The notes beneath the pieces were generated by a model. It worked only from the letters and a program-made list of their open reading frames with translations, was not told the origin of the DNA and did no database searches. Positions 28,437 through 36,993 of a stretch of 64,000 nucleotides of DNA are shown piece by piece. Numbering within the stretch: position 1 is the stretch's first letter; the number at the start of each line of letters is the position of its first letter. Both the position numbers and the translations under genes were made by a program. Origin of the DNA: Mucilaginibacter ginsenosidivorans (GTDB lineage Bacteria; Bacteroidota; Bacteroidia; Sphingobacteriales; Sphingobacteriaceae); assembly GCF_007971025.1 (NCBI RefSeq), contig NZ_CP042436.1, positions 4,340,001-4,404,000 of the forward strand, given 5' to 3'.

Positions 28437-29927
28437 ATGAAATTTAATTTAACAAAATATTGGATCTGCATCGTTTTACTGGTCCTTTCTGTAAGCAGTT
28501 GCAAAAAGTATCTTGATGAAAAAGATTACGGCAACTTTGTAAAGAATAATTATTTCACTACCGCATCGCAGGCGCAAACGTTTGTTAACGGGATATATAC
28601 CAATCTGCACTTGTTTCAAAATGGCGATGCCTATGGCGAAAGCCCATTTATCACTATTGAATTATTCGCCGGGCATGCCACGTCGCTGGGGCAAAGCGTC
28701 AACAACGGAAACGTGATACACGAGCGTACTGACGCAGTAAACCCTGGTTTCGAAGATGTGTGGCAGAACAGTTATAAGGCCATAGCCAACGCCAACCTTG
28801 CCCTTGAGCGGATACCGGGCATAAGCATGGACGACGCACAAAAGAACAAGTTGCTGGGAGAGGTCTATTTCCTGCGGGCATTCTTTTATTATCATTTGGT
28901 GCGCCTTTATGGCGATGTGCCGCTGATAACAAATTCAGTGACGGTTAACAGCCCCGACCTTTACCCTTCCCGGTCGCCTGTTGCAGATGTGTACGACCTG
29001 ATCATCGGAGACTTACAAAAAGCTGAAGCATCTGGTCTGCCCGAAACAGATCAAACCGGCCGCGTATCACTGGGTGCTGTTCGCACTTTATTGGCAAGTG
29101 TATACCTTACAACGGCAGGTTTCCCTATGCAAAAAACAGAAAACTATGCGCTTGCGGCTTCGGAGGCGGAAAAAGTATTAAACGATTATACCTTGTTTGA
29201 TAACTATGCCTATCTGCACGACAATGCGCATAAAAACCAGGGCGAGTTGATATTCCAGGGACAGTACCTGGTTGGTGTAGCTACGAATGCTATACCGCAG
29301 TTGACCCTCCCATTTAACCTTCCGGTTGGCGCTTACGGCGACCATTTGGGCGCAATGATCCCGACGGATGAATTTGTGGCCAGCTATGAAGCAGGCGACT
29401 TGCGGGCCGAGGAACGTCAATTCTATTTTTCAAGCTACCCGCAGTATGGTGATGACAGTAAAACGGTAGTTTTTGGCGTGCACGCATTGTATAAGTATTT
29501 CCATGCAGAAAGCGCCTTGGGTAACGGGCAAAGCGACGAGAACTGGACCTTTCTTCGGTTACCGGAAGCCATGCTGATCTACGCCGAGGCAACGAATGAA
29601 GTCAGCGGGCCAACGCAAGTAGCTTACGACCAGGTTAACAAAATCAGGGCGAGGGCGAAACTTGCACCATTAAGCGGCTTAACCAAGGATCAGTTCCGCG
29701 AGGCCATCTGGAGGGAGCGCTACCACGAGCTTGCCTATGAGGACAAGGCATATTTTGATATACAGCGCACACATAAAGTGTACGACGTGATACATGACAC
29801 CTTTGGCGATGCTTTATCAACTCCAAATGAGCAGGGTGTTACCATGAAGGAACAATATTATTTATGGCCTATCCCGCAGCGCGAGATAAGCACCAATAAT
29901 AAGCTAACCCAAAATCCGGGTTGGTGA
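28437..29927 (+). CDS. SusD/RagB-family lipoprotein
   Basis: Surface glycan-binding partner of the preceding SusC. The leader has lipobox 'LSVSSCKKYLDEKD' (Cys22). SusD signatures include 'EVYFLRAFFYYHLVRLYGDV', 'FLRLPEAMLIYAEATNE' and the C-terminal 'LWPIPQREISTNNKLTQNPG'. At 496 aa it is normal. It is the last gene of the unit. No glycosidase, sulfatase or protease gene accompanies this pair, so the substrate must be processed by enzymes encoded elsewhere or imported intact. Confidence 0.95.
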   Translation: MKFNLTKYWICIVLLVLSVSSCKKYLDEKDYGNFVKNNYFTTASQAQTFVNGIYTNLHLFQNGDAYGESPFITIELFAGHATSLGQSVNNGNVIHERTDAVNPGFEDVWQNSYKAIANANLALERIPGISMDDAQKNKLLGEVYFLRAFFYYHLVRLYGDVPLITNSVTVNSPDLYPSRSPVADVYDLIIGDLQKAEASGLPETDQTGRVSLGAVRTLLASVYLTTAGFPMQKTENYALAASEAEKVLNDYTLFDNYAYLHDNAHKNQGELIFQGQYLVGVATNAIPQLTLPFNLPVGAYGDHLGAMIPTDEFVASYEAGDLRAEERQFYFSSYPQYGDDSKTVVFGVHALYKYFHAESALGNGQSDENWTFLRLPEAMLIYAEATNEVSGPTQVAYDQVNKIRARAKLAPLSGLTKDQFREAIWRERYHELAYEDKAYFDIQRTHKVYDVIHDTFGDALSTPNEQGVTMKEQYYLWPIPQREISTNNKLTQNPGW

Positions 29928-29942
29928 TCCGCTCACAACAAC

Positions 29943-29975
29943 AAAAAAGGCCGGGTATTTACCCCGGCCTTTTTT
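29943..29975. terminator. Intrinsic terminator after susD
   Basis: Six A and GGCCGGG (29943-29955) pair with CCCGGCC and six T (29963-29975), a 13-bp perfect stem with T and A runs on both sides, able to act in either direction. Confidence 0.85.
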
Positions 29976-30102
29976 ATTTCCGTTACTATCGGTTTGCTTA
30001 CATAAACCAGGTAAAACAATTTTTACCATTACCAATTGTTTTGTATTGTGCAAAAGCTGTAATTTGTTATAGCCTTTTAATTTAAAGGAACGCCAGTAAA
30101 GG

Positions 30103-31236
30103 ATGAAGGAGATTATAGACATTGTTGCCGCTTACGACGAAGCGTTTAAAGAAGGGAAGAAAACTGCGCTCGCTATTGTAGTGCAGGTTGAAGGCTCTGC
30201 CTATCGCCGCGCAGGTGCAAGGATGCTCATTACTGAAGACGGGCAACTGACCGGCGCTATCAGCGGCGGCTGCCTGGAAGGTGATGCTTTACGCAAGGCA
30301 CGAATGGTGATAATGCAGCAGGAACCATTGCTTGTTACCTACGACACCCGCGACGATGATGACGCCAAGTTGGGCGTTGGCCTTGGTTGCAATGGCCTTA
30401 TCCATATATTGATAGAGCCAATAAATGACCACCTTCACAACCCCGTTAGCTTATTAAAAAAGATCATTAATAACCGAAGTCATGCGGTACTTGTTACCGT
30501 ATTTTCAACGGAAGACCGCAAAGCGACGCAGCCAGGTACTATTTTGTGCCTGACAGAGAATAAACACATAGTGGCCCGGGGCGAGAATTTGCCGTATTAT
30601 GATAATCTGCTCAACAATGCTTCAAGAGTACTGGAAAATCACCGGTCGGAAACGATCAATTATACAGATGCCATTGAGTATACTGCTTTTGTGGAGCATG
30701 TTAAACCGTTAATATCCCTCGTGATCGTTGGCGCAGGAAACGACGCCATACCATTGACAAAGATCGCATCAGTTTTAGGGTGGGAAATTACTGTAGTCGA
30801 CGGGCGGCCCTCCTACGCAGATCCAGCACGCTTCCCTTCGGCAAAAAAGGTTGTCGTGTCCAAACCTGAACAAGCATTGTCGCACATCATAATAAATGAA
30901 TGGACAGCCTTTGTGCTAATGACGCACAATTACAATTACGAGGTCGCGTTGCTAAAAGAGCTACTGCCGGTACGACCACCCTACATCGGCATCCTGGGTC
31001 CGAAAAAGAAACTGGAACGTATCCTGGGTGAATTAGAGGAAGGCGGCATGCACATGACTGAAGATCGGTTAAGCCGTATCTATGGCCCGGTTGGGCTGGA
31101 CATAGGCTCCGAAGGGTCGGAAGAGATTGCATTGTCCATCGTTGCTGAAATTAAGGCAGTATTATCCTCGAGAAATGGCTATTCATTAAAATATAAGGAC
31201 ACCCCTATCCACAATGTCCATTTGAAAATATCTTGA
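30103..31236 (+). CDS. XdhC/CoxI-family protein (molybdenum hydroxylase maturation)
   Basis: XdhC-type proteins bind molybdenum cofactor, support its sulfuration and hand it to xanthine dehydrogenase-like enzymes. The N-terminal XdhC_CoxI part includes 'IVVQVEGSAYRRAGARMLI' and 'GAISGGCLEGDALRKA'. The C-terminal Rossmann-like domain has 'LVIVGAGNDAIPL' (about 205-217) and 'YIGILGPKKKLERIL'. Length (377 aa) fits. The next gene, a MobA-like nucleotidyltransferase, starts within 3 bp of its stop, a usual pairing. No molybdenum hydroxylase subunit gene lies in the window, so the client enzyme is encoded elsewhere. Confidence 0.92.
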   Translation: MKEIIDIVAAYDEAFKEGKKTALAIVVQVEGSAYRRAGARMLITEDGQLTGAISGGCLEGDALRKARMVIMQQEPLLVTYDTRDDDDAKLGVGLGCNGLIHILIEPINDHLHNPVSLLKKIINNRSHAVLVTVFSTEDRKATQPGTILCLTENKHIVARGENLPYYDNLLNNASRVLENHRSETINYTDAIEYTAFVEHVKPLISLVIVGAGNDAIPLTKIASVLGWEITVVDGRPSYADPARFPSAKKVVVSKPEQALSHIIINEWTAFVLMTHNYNYEVALLKELLPVRPPYIGILGPKKKLERILGELEEGGMHMTEDRLSRIYGPVGLDIGSEGSEEIALSIVAEIKAVLSSRNGYSLKYKDTPIHNVHLKIS

Positions 31237-31238
31237 TA

Positions 31239-31829
31239 ATGACCGGACTTATTATCCTTGCAGCAGGCTGTTCATCAAGACTTGGCGAACCTAAACAAAA
31301 TCTTGTATTTGATAATAAGACGCTACTGCAAAGAGCCATCGACGCAGGAAGAGGCTCCGGCTGTAATCCCGTTATTGTGGTGTTAGGCGCTAATGCCGGT
31401 GCGATCGTCCCGGTTATCAGCGGGCAAGACGATATCCTGATCGTTATTAATCCTGAGTGGCAGGAAGGGATCGCTTCATCGATACGAACTGGTCTTGCTG
31501 AAATTGAGAAAGACGATCGCGTTAGCAACGCTATCATTATGCTTTGCGACCAGCCCTTTGTTGATGCGGCGCTTCTTCAAAAATTGATCCTTGCAAAACA
31601 GCAGTCGGGCAAAAATATCGTTGCGTGCAGCTATGCAGGAACAATAGGTGTACCGGCTTTATTTGATAGAATATTATTCGCAAAGCTTCTGAAGCTGCAG
31701 GGACAAGATGGAGCAAAAAAAATCCTGAAGGACCACCCGGATGACGTGGCAACGATTGAATTTGACAAGGGCAATATCGATATCGACACAAAAGGCGATT
31801 ACGATCATTTACTCAACGCTGGCAATTAA
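31239..31829 (+). CDS. MobA/MocA-like nucleotidyltransferase (molybdopterin cytidylyl-/guanylyltransferase type)
   Basis: Probably attaches CMP (MocA) or GMP to molybdopterin. The N-terminal motif 'LIILAAGCSSRLGEPKQNL' is the nucleotide-binding loop of this family, and 'IIMLCDQPFVDAALL' is the metal and substrate region. A fold-typical C-terminal tail ends in 'DIDTKGDYDHLL'. The frame can be read from a TTG at 31233, but the ATG at 31239, 2 bp after the xdhC stop, gives the standard N-terminus. Together with XdhC this makes a two-gene unit for finishing and loading cofactor. CTP versus GTP preference is not decided here. Confidence 0.88.
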   Translation: MTGLIILAAGCSSRLGEPKQNLVFDNKTLLQRAIDAGRGSGCNPVIVVLGANAGAIVPVISGQDDILIVINPEWQEGIASSIRTGLAEIEKDDRVSNAIIMLCDQPFVDAALLQKLILAKQQSGKNIVACSYAGTIGVPALFDRILFAKLLKLQGQDGAKKILKDHPDDVATIEFDKGNIDIDTKGDYDHLLNAGN

Positions 31830-31924
31830 CCAGAGATTTATCGTGAACCTATTTCAATTCATGTTTTTGTAGATTTCGGGGGCATTTGAGTTAACTACCA
31901 CCGTATCTATTTGTACCATTCAAA

Positions 31925-34126
31925 ATGAAAAATATTCTGAAATTCTGTGTTTTTTCTTTAGCGCTGTTTAACCTGCATGCCCTGCAAGCTCAAAAGAAGC
32001 TTATTACTTTACATCAGGGGCTTGTTATTAAACATTCCGTAATTGTCAAAAATAAAATTTACCATTTAGCAGGCACCGATTCATTGTTCCTGGCACCAAT
32101 TGTTATTGAAGGCGATAATGTCTCAGTAGATTTTAATGGTGCCGTGATCGACGGCTCTTCCGATCCGGAAAACCCGGACAAATTCGTGGGCACAGCTGTT
32201 ATTATTAAAAGCGGGAAGAACATCACCATAAAAAATCTAATAGTTAAAGGTTTTAAAGTAGGTGTAATGGCGCGGGGAATAAGCGGTCTTAAGATAATTA
32301 ATAGCGATTTCAGTTATAATTTCAGGCAGCATTTGAATAGTAACCGGGAACGGGAAGACCTAGCCGACTGGCAAAGCTACCACCATAATGAAAAAGATGA
32401 ATGGCTTCGTTTTGGCGCAGGAATTTACTTAAGGGGCTGCGATAGCGCAGATATTCATGGCAACATTATTATTGAAGGACAGTGCGGGCTAATGATGACT
32501 AATTGCAATGGAGGTTTGATATACAATAATAATTTCTCATTTAATTCTGGAATCGGGATCGGGATGTACCGCAGCAGTAATAACCGTGTCCTTTATAACA
32601 AGCTTGACTGGAACGTGCGTGGCTTTAGCGATGGTGTTTATTACCGCGGGCAGGATTCGGCCGGTATCCTGGTATTTGAGCAATGTGATAATAATACTTT
32701 TGCATGGAATTCGGTAACCCACTCGGGCGATGGATTCTTTCTATGGGCGGGTCAAACGACGATGGATAGCGGCGAAGGCGGCTGTAATGATAACCTGCTT
32801 TTCTCGAACGATTTTTCCTATGCCCCCACAAACGGGGTTGAGCTTACCTTCAGCCGTAATAAGGTTATCAATAATATCATACACGATTGCTGGCATGGCG
32901 TGTGGGGAGGATTTAGTTATAACACCATCATCGCTAACAATGACTTTGCGGGCAACATGTCTTCTATAGCCATAGAGCACGGCAAGGATAATATTATTGA
33001 TCAGAATACTTTTACAAGTGAAAAAGTTGGTATCGAATTATGGTCAAATCCTAAAAGGCCTAAAGATTTTGGCTACCTGAAAAAAAGAGATACCAGGAGC
33101 ATCAACTACAGCATCAGGAACAACACTTTTACCGATGTTAAGAATATTTTCAATATCAATAATACAGATAATGTGGCAATCGATAACAATAAAATATCGG
33201 GCAGTACTTTACAGCAAAAGTTTGATACCACGGTAAACGATCTTGAAATTGATAAAACAGGCGGCCAGGCGAAACCTGTAATAGACAGTAGTTATTTTCC
33301 AAAGCCGGGCGTTATTGTGAGCGGGCAAAACACCCGTTTAGCTGCGTCAGAACCACAAGGCAAAAAATATATCATGATGACGGAATGGGGGCCATACAGC
33401 TTTAAATACCCCATAGCCTGGTGGAATAAAACCGATAGTTCGGGTAAAATAAGTCTGGATGTGCTTGGCCCGGCCGGGAAATGGAAGATCATCGGCATTA
33501 AAGGCGCCACTGCACTAACGAACGCATCGGGTGTGCTGCCGGGGAACGTGACGATCCGGAAAGACACATCAGCATTAACAAACATTGATATAAAATTTGA
33601 ATATAAGGGTGATGCGGTTACTTCAGCATTCGGAAAAAAATATAGAGCCGGGCAGCCATATTATTTTTATTACAGGCAATTTGATATCCCATATAAATGG
33701 GAGACAAAATGGTTCGTTTTCGATACGACCAGCGACCCGGTTAAGAACGAAGCTAAATTCAGGCAACTAATGGCCGGAAAACCTGTTAAAACAACAGAAG
33801 GTACCGAATTAAGCATCGTATTCGGAAAAGGCTTTGGTAAAAACATTCCGAGGGAGAAGATAGCAACAATGTCCTCATCAGCCATAGATGTTCCGGAAGG
33901 ACTGTATAAGATCGGGATAAGCGCATCGGAGATGGTAAGAGTTTATATCGACGATAAATTGGTTATGGAGAATTGGGACCCCTCCAGGCTTATTTATGAC
34001 GCCGATTACCACCGTGATGCGGTATTGCCTTTAAAAGGCCGGCATATTATGCGCATTGAACAAGCCCAATATGGAGATTATGGTATGCTGAATATTATTA
34101 TCAAACCTGTTTATAAAGGAAACTAA
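31925..34126 (+). CDS. Secreted right-handed parallel beta-helix protein with C-terminal PA14-like domain
   Basis: Signal peptide 'FSLALFNLHALQAQ', then parallel beta-helix coils (about residues 60-440) with many 'NxI…NNxF/NxxSxN' turns such as 'GLIYNNNFSFNSGIGIGMYRSSNNRVLYN'-type repeats, as in NosD and pectate-lyase-like folds. The C-terminal third is a different module. Its end ('YKIGISASEMVRVYIDDKLVMENW') resembles a PA14-type sugar-binding beta-barrel. 733 aa. It stands alone with its own terminator, so no operon partner suggests a substrate. It could be a polysaccharide lyase/epimerase-like enzyme or a binding protein. I cannot identify a catalytic set with confidence. Confidence 0.8.
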   Translation: MKNILKFCVFSLALFNLHALQAQKKLITLHQGLVIKHSVIVKNKIYHLAGTDSLFLAPIVIEGDNVSVDFNGAVIDGSSDPENPDKFVGTAVIIKSGKNITIKNLIVKGFKVGVMARGISGLKIINSDFSYNFRQHLNSNREREDLADWQSYHHNEKDEWLRFGAGIYLRGCDSADIHGNIIIEGQCGLMMTNCNGGLIYNNNFSFNSGIGIGMYRSSNNRVLYNKLDWNVRGFSDGVYYRGQDSAGILVFEQCDNNTFAWNSVTHSGDGFFLWAGQTTMDSGEGGCNDNLLFSNDFSYAPTNGVELTFSRNKVINNIIHDCWHGVWGGFSYNTIIANNDFAGNMSSIAIEHGKDNIIDQNTFTSEKVGIELWSNPKRPKDFGYLKKRDTRSINYSIRNNTFTDVKNIFNINNTDNVAIDNNKISGSTLQQKFDTTVNDLEIDKTGGQAKPVIDSSYFPKPGVIVSGQNTRLAASEPQGKKYIMMTEWGPYSFKYPIAWWNKTDSSGKISLDVLGPAGKWKIIGIKGATALTNASGVLPGNVTIRKDTSALTNIDIKFEYKGDAVTSAFGKKYRAGQPYYFYYRQFDIPYKWETKWFVFDTTSDPVKNEAKFRQLMAGKPVKTTEGTELSIVFGKGFGKNIPREKIATMSSSAIDVPEGLYKIGISASEMVRVYIDDKLVMENWDPSRLIYDADYHRDAVLPLKGRHIMRIEQAQYGDYGMLNIIIKPVYKGN

Positions 34127-34152
34127 CATCTGCCGGTTTAACATAAAAAAAA

Positions 34153-34180
34153 CCTTCAGATACTTTCTGAGGGCTTTTCT
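34153..34180 (+). terminator. Terminator after the beta-helix gene
   Basis: CCTTCAG (34153-34159) pairs with CTGAGGG (34167-34173), with one G-T pair and a 7-nt loop, followed by CTTTTCT. It lies 27 bp past the stop codon. Confidence 0.7.
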
Positions 34181-34207
34181 GTGATAATTGAAGATCTATA
34201 TAGTCAA

Positions 34208-34291
34208 TTATTTTACTCTGGAGCTTTTTTGAGGTACCAAGGGTACTATTATAATAGCTATCAAAAGGGCAACCTCTAATACAGTTATCAT
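34208..34291 (-). CDS. Possible 27-residue single-pass membrane peptide
   Basis: ATG at 34289-34291, stop at 34208-34210. The peptide starts MITVLEVALLIAIIIVP and ends PQKSSRVK: an acidic residue near the start, about 15 hydrophobic residues, then a positively charged tail. That is the plan of known tiny inner-membrane proteins. It lies alone in the convergent gap. No homologue comes to mind, no clear promoter box is visible, and AT-rich DNA can yield hydrophobic frames by chance. Confidence 0.25.
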   Translation of the reverse strand: MITVLEVALLIAIIIVPLVPQKSSRVK

Positions 34292-34385
34292 GTTTTCGTT
34301 ATTATATGTTAAATAAAACCATTTACAGCGTGGGCACTAACTAATTACGGGAACATAGTACCTCGGCGGGATTACGGCTAAAAAC

Positions 34386-34565
34386 ATGCCATTTCAAACA
34401 TTTATTTTTCCAGAGAAAATTCACGAAAAAGGGAAATTACAGGAATTAAAAATTCACTTTGAAAAAAATCAGAACCGGAAAAAAACTTTACACAGAAATT
34501 TAGCCAGGGAAAAAAAATTGGGTAAAATGATGAATAATTTCCTTTTTAAAAAAAATGACCAATAA
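34386..34565 (+). CDS. Possible 59-residue lysine-rich small protein
   Basis: ATG at 34386, TAA at 34563-34565. The product is strongly basic (about a quarter Lys/Arg) and begins MPFQTFIFPEKIHEKGKLQE. It is unrecognised. The underlying DNA is rich in A runs, which alone gives Lys codons, and I see no convincing ribosome-binding or promoter signal. A 59-codon open frame in such AT-rich sequence is longer than expected but not decisive. Confidence 0.18.
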   Translation: MPFQTFIFPEKIHEKGKLQELKIHFEKNQNRKKTLHRNLAREKKLGKMMNNFLFKKNDQ

Positions 34566-34740
34566 CTGGAAAAAAAAATCGGGTTTTATGAAAAAATGGA
34601 GTCGAATTAGCAAAAACGAGAGGGCAATGCCTTAATTTACCAGTTAAACGACCAAAAATCATTCATTTTTCTCCCCTTCTTCATAAATAATATGAAAAAC
34701 CTTTTACTTTCCATCCTGATAACGAAAATGAAATCATTTT

Positions 34741-34780
34741 TGCCATATTGTCATATTTTGTATTTTATGACAATATGGCA
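34741..34780. repeat. Perfect 15-bp inverted repeat
   Basis: TGCCATATTGTCATA (34741-34755) and TATGACAATATGGCA (34766-34780) are exact inverse complements around a 10-bp loop. The T run lies on the 5' side and the A run on the 3' side in both readings, so a transcript would have A, not U, after the stem. That argues against an intrinsic terminator and for a protein-binding site, an RNA structure or the trace of a mobile element. Confidence 0.85.
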
Positions 34781-34817
34781 CAAAAAATCAGCCTAAAAAG
34801 CCTGACAAACCACTGTC

Positions 34818-34859
34818 AAAATGGCAAATATTGGGAATTGTGGTAAATTATGCCATTTT
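34818..34859. repeat. Second inverted repeat sharing the TGCCAT core
   Basis: AAAATGGCA (34818-34826) and TGCCATTTT (34851-34859) are perfect inverse complements 24 bp apart. With the arms at 34741 and 34780, this makes four TGCCAT/ATGGCA copies within 116 bp. It ends 36 bp before the stop of the synthase gene. Confidence 0.7.
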
Positions 34860-34895
34860 TACCCCGTGCCAAATTCCACGACCTACAAACGGGGT

Positions 34896-36419
34896 TTAAA
34901 TGACGTTGAGCATCTTTTGCGTAGCCTTGATGGCCGAAACGGTTTGATCGCTATCCAAACCTCGGGTTTTGAATTCCTTGCCGCTATACTCCCAGGTAAT
35001 GATAGTTTCGCACAAAGCGTCGGATTTACCGCCCGGAGGAATGCGTACGGCGTAATCCGTCAGCATAGGCAATACCAGTTTCTTTTTTTGATAGATCACT
35101 TTCAGGGCGTTCATAAAAGCATCGTATTGGCCATCGCCTTGCGCATGTTCTTCAAAGGTTTCACCATTGACGTTGATCCGCAGTGTAACCGATGGCCGCA
35201 AATTTTTGGAATGTGTAAGCACGTAGTTCTCTACATGAACCTTCTCTTCTATTGCATCGCTGTCCAGTACATCCGAAATGATATAGGGCAGGTCGGATTG
35301 CGTTACTGTTTCCTTCCTGTCGCCCAATTCAATTATTTTTTGGGTTACCTTTTTCAAATCGGCATCGGACAGGCGAATGCCCAGTTGCTGCAGGTTATTT
35401 TCGATGTTAGCCTTGCCGCTTGTTTTACCAAGCGCGTATTTGCGCGTGCGCCCAAAACGTTCGGGCATCAGGTCATTAAAGTAAAGATTGTTCTTTTTAT
35501 CACCATCAGCATGGATACCGGCAGTTTGGGTAAACACATTTTCGCCAACTACAGGCTTATTTGCTGGGATGCGAAAGCCTGAAAAAGTTTCCACCAGCTT
35601 ACTAACCGAATAAAGCGAGGCTTCATCAACGGAAGTATTCACATCCTTCACAAAATCATTTAAAACAGCTATGGTACTTGCCAAAGGAGCATTTCCCGCA
35701 CGTTCGCCCATGCCGTTGATCGTAAGGTGTAAGCCCCTTACTCCGGCATTTACGGCCTCCAGCACATTGGCAATACTCAGGTCGTAATCATTATGGGCAT
35801 GAAAGTCAAAATGAATGTCCGGATATTTCTCAACTATTTCCTTTAAATATTCCCTTGTTTCAGATGGTATCAAAACTCCCAGGGTATCAGGCAATAATAT
35901 CCGCTTAACCGGCTGTTTAACTAAAAACTCAAGGTATTGGAACACATAATCCTTAGAATGACGCATACCATTGCTCCAGTCCTCGAGGTATACGTTACAG
36001 GCTATACCATTTTGCGCGGCATATGCTATTACCTCGCTCACTTCCTGAAAATGCTGTTCAGGCGTTTTTTTAAGCTGGTACTTGAGGTGGTTCATCGAAC
36101 CTTTCGTGAGCAGGTTCATCACCTTCGCCCCTGCTTTTACCATCCAGTCAACCGATGTCGTACCGTCTACAAATGTCAGCACCTCGATCTTATCGATAAA
36201 GCCATTCTCCGACGCCCAGTCTGTTATCTTCTTCACCGCCTGGAACTCTCCTTCTGATACCCGGGCCGATGCGATTTCGATGCGGTCGACTTTCACTTCA
36301 GTAAGCAATAACTGGGCAATGGTCAGTTTTTCGGAGGCAGAGAAGGATACACCGCTGGTTTGTTCACCATCCCTTAGCGTGGTATCCATTATTTCAATGT
36401 GGCGTTGCGATTTGGTCAT
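34896..36419 (-). CDS. 2-isopropylmalate/citramalate synthase-family enzyme
   Basis: A DRE-TIM metallolyase that condenses acetyl-CoA with a 2-oxo acid. 'MDTTLRDGEQTSGVSFS' carries the catalytic Arg-Asp and a metal ligand. 'FDFHAHNDYD' (about residue 205-213) gives the two metal His. 'GIHADGDKKNN' and 'GKTSGKANIE' follow. A LeuA-type regulatory domain fills about residues 385-507, the place where leucine or isoleucine would act. Length (507 aa) is normal. The variant segment 'IEIASARVSEGEFQAVKK' differs from classical LeuA, so 2-oxoisovalerate (leucine route) and pyruvate (citramalate route) are both possible. No leuBCD or ilv genes lie nearby. Confidence 0.85.
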   Translation of the reverse strand: MTKSQRHIEIMDTTLRDGEQTSGVSFSASEKLTIAQLLLTEVKVDRIEIASARVSEGEFQAVKKITDWASENGFIDKIEVLTFVDGTTSVDWMVKAGAKVMNLLTKGSMNHLKYQLKKTPEQHFQEVSEVIAYAAQNGIACNVYLEDWSNGMRHSKDYVFQYLEFLVKQPVKRILLPDTLGVLIPSETREYLKEIVEKYPDIHFDFHAHNDYDLSIANVLEAVNAGVRGLHLTINGMGERAGNAPLASTIAVLNDFVKDVNTSVDEASLYSVSKLVETFSGFRIPANKPVVGENVFTQTAGIHADGDKKNNLYFNDLMPERFGRTRKYALGKTSGKANIENNLQQLGIRLSDADLKKVTQKIIELGDRKETVTQSDLPYIISDVLDSDAIEEKVHVENYVLTHSKNLRPSVTLRINVNGETFEEHAQGDGQYDAFMNALKVIYQKKKLVLPMLTDYAVRIPPGGKSDALCETIITWEYSGKEFKTRGLDSDQTVSAIKATQKMLNVI

Positions 36420-36534
36420 TATAGTTTATAACTGGCATTACCCGCAAATATTTGAATGCGAACAATATAAATTTTTAACAGGAGTGCAATAATCGGAAAA
36501 ACAAGCGTAAATCGGTAATAATTTATGAAAAACC

Positions 36535-36993
36535 TTAAAGACTATGGGATAGGTGGGAAATATCTCTCCAATACATCCAGTGCTGATCCAAATTTTCTGC
36601 ACCCATTGATGCATAAAACTTTCTTGCTGCTTCGTTTCCAGGGTCGACGCAGACTTTTCGCGCGCCCTTTTCTTCGAACCATTTAGCCAAAAGACGCACT
36701 AATTCGCTTGCTATTCCTTTCCGGCGATGCTTACTCGTTACATCTATCCATTCCAGTTCGCCATCACAATCCAGTCGCGTGGTTAAATGGCCGGCAATAA
36801 AACCGATGATTTCATCATCTTTCATTGCGACAAAAGCAACACGGGGCGCTAATGCTTTTTGTGGGTGGCGCGTACCATCCAGGTAGCCCGTTATTCTTGG
36901 CATCCAATATTGCGCCTCGCCCCAGCCTTCCGAACGCAACCGCGCCAAAGCCGCGATGTCAGCGTTAGTTGCGGCGCGGTAGTTTATTTCCAT
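36535..36993 (-). CDS. GNAT-family N-acetyltransferase
   Basis: A small cytoplasmic acetyl-CoA-dependent acyltransferase of 152 aa. The acetyl-CoA loop is 'SKHRRKGIASELVRLLAKWF' (about residues 88-108, R-x-x-G-x-G/A pattern), and 'ARKFYASMGAENL' is the usual C-terminal strand. Its start overlaps the stop of the Nif3-like gene (TAATG), so the two are translationally coupled. Substrate unknown. Confidence 0.88.
   Translation of the reverse strand: MEINYRAATNADIAALARLRSEGWGEAQYWMPRITGYLDGTRHPQKALAPRVAFVAMKDDEIIGFIAGHLTTRLDCDGELEWIDVTSKHRRKGIASELVRLLAKWFEEKGARKVCVDPGNEAARKFYASMGAENLDQHWMYWRDISHLSHSL

Larger units (their letters stand above)
34127..34895. other. Convergent intergenic gap, A-rich, with inverted repeats
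   Basis: A stretch of 769 bp between two genes that point toward it, the longest gene-free stretch in the window. It holds the terminator at 34153, two possible tiny ORFs (34208-34291 minus, 34386-34565 plus), many short A tracts (34440-34600) and two inverted repeats built on TGCCAT (34741-34780 and 34818-34859). I see no recognisable RNA gene or transposase remnant. Confidence 0.6.

Noticed and set aside
34821..35582. 253-codon plus-strand open frame
   Set aside because: Antisense to the isopropylmalate/citramalate synthase-like gene, with no recognisable motif.
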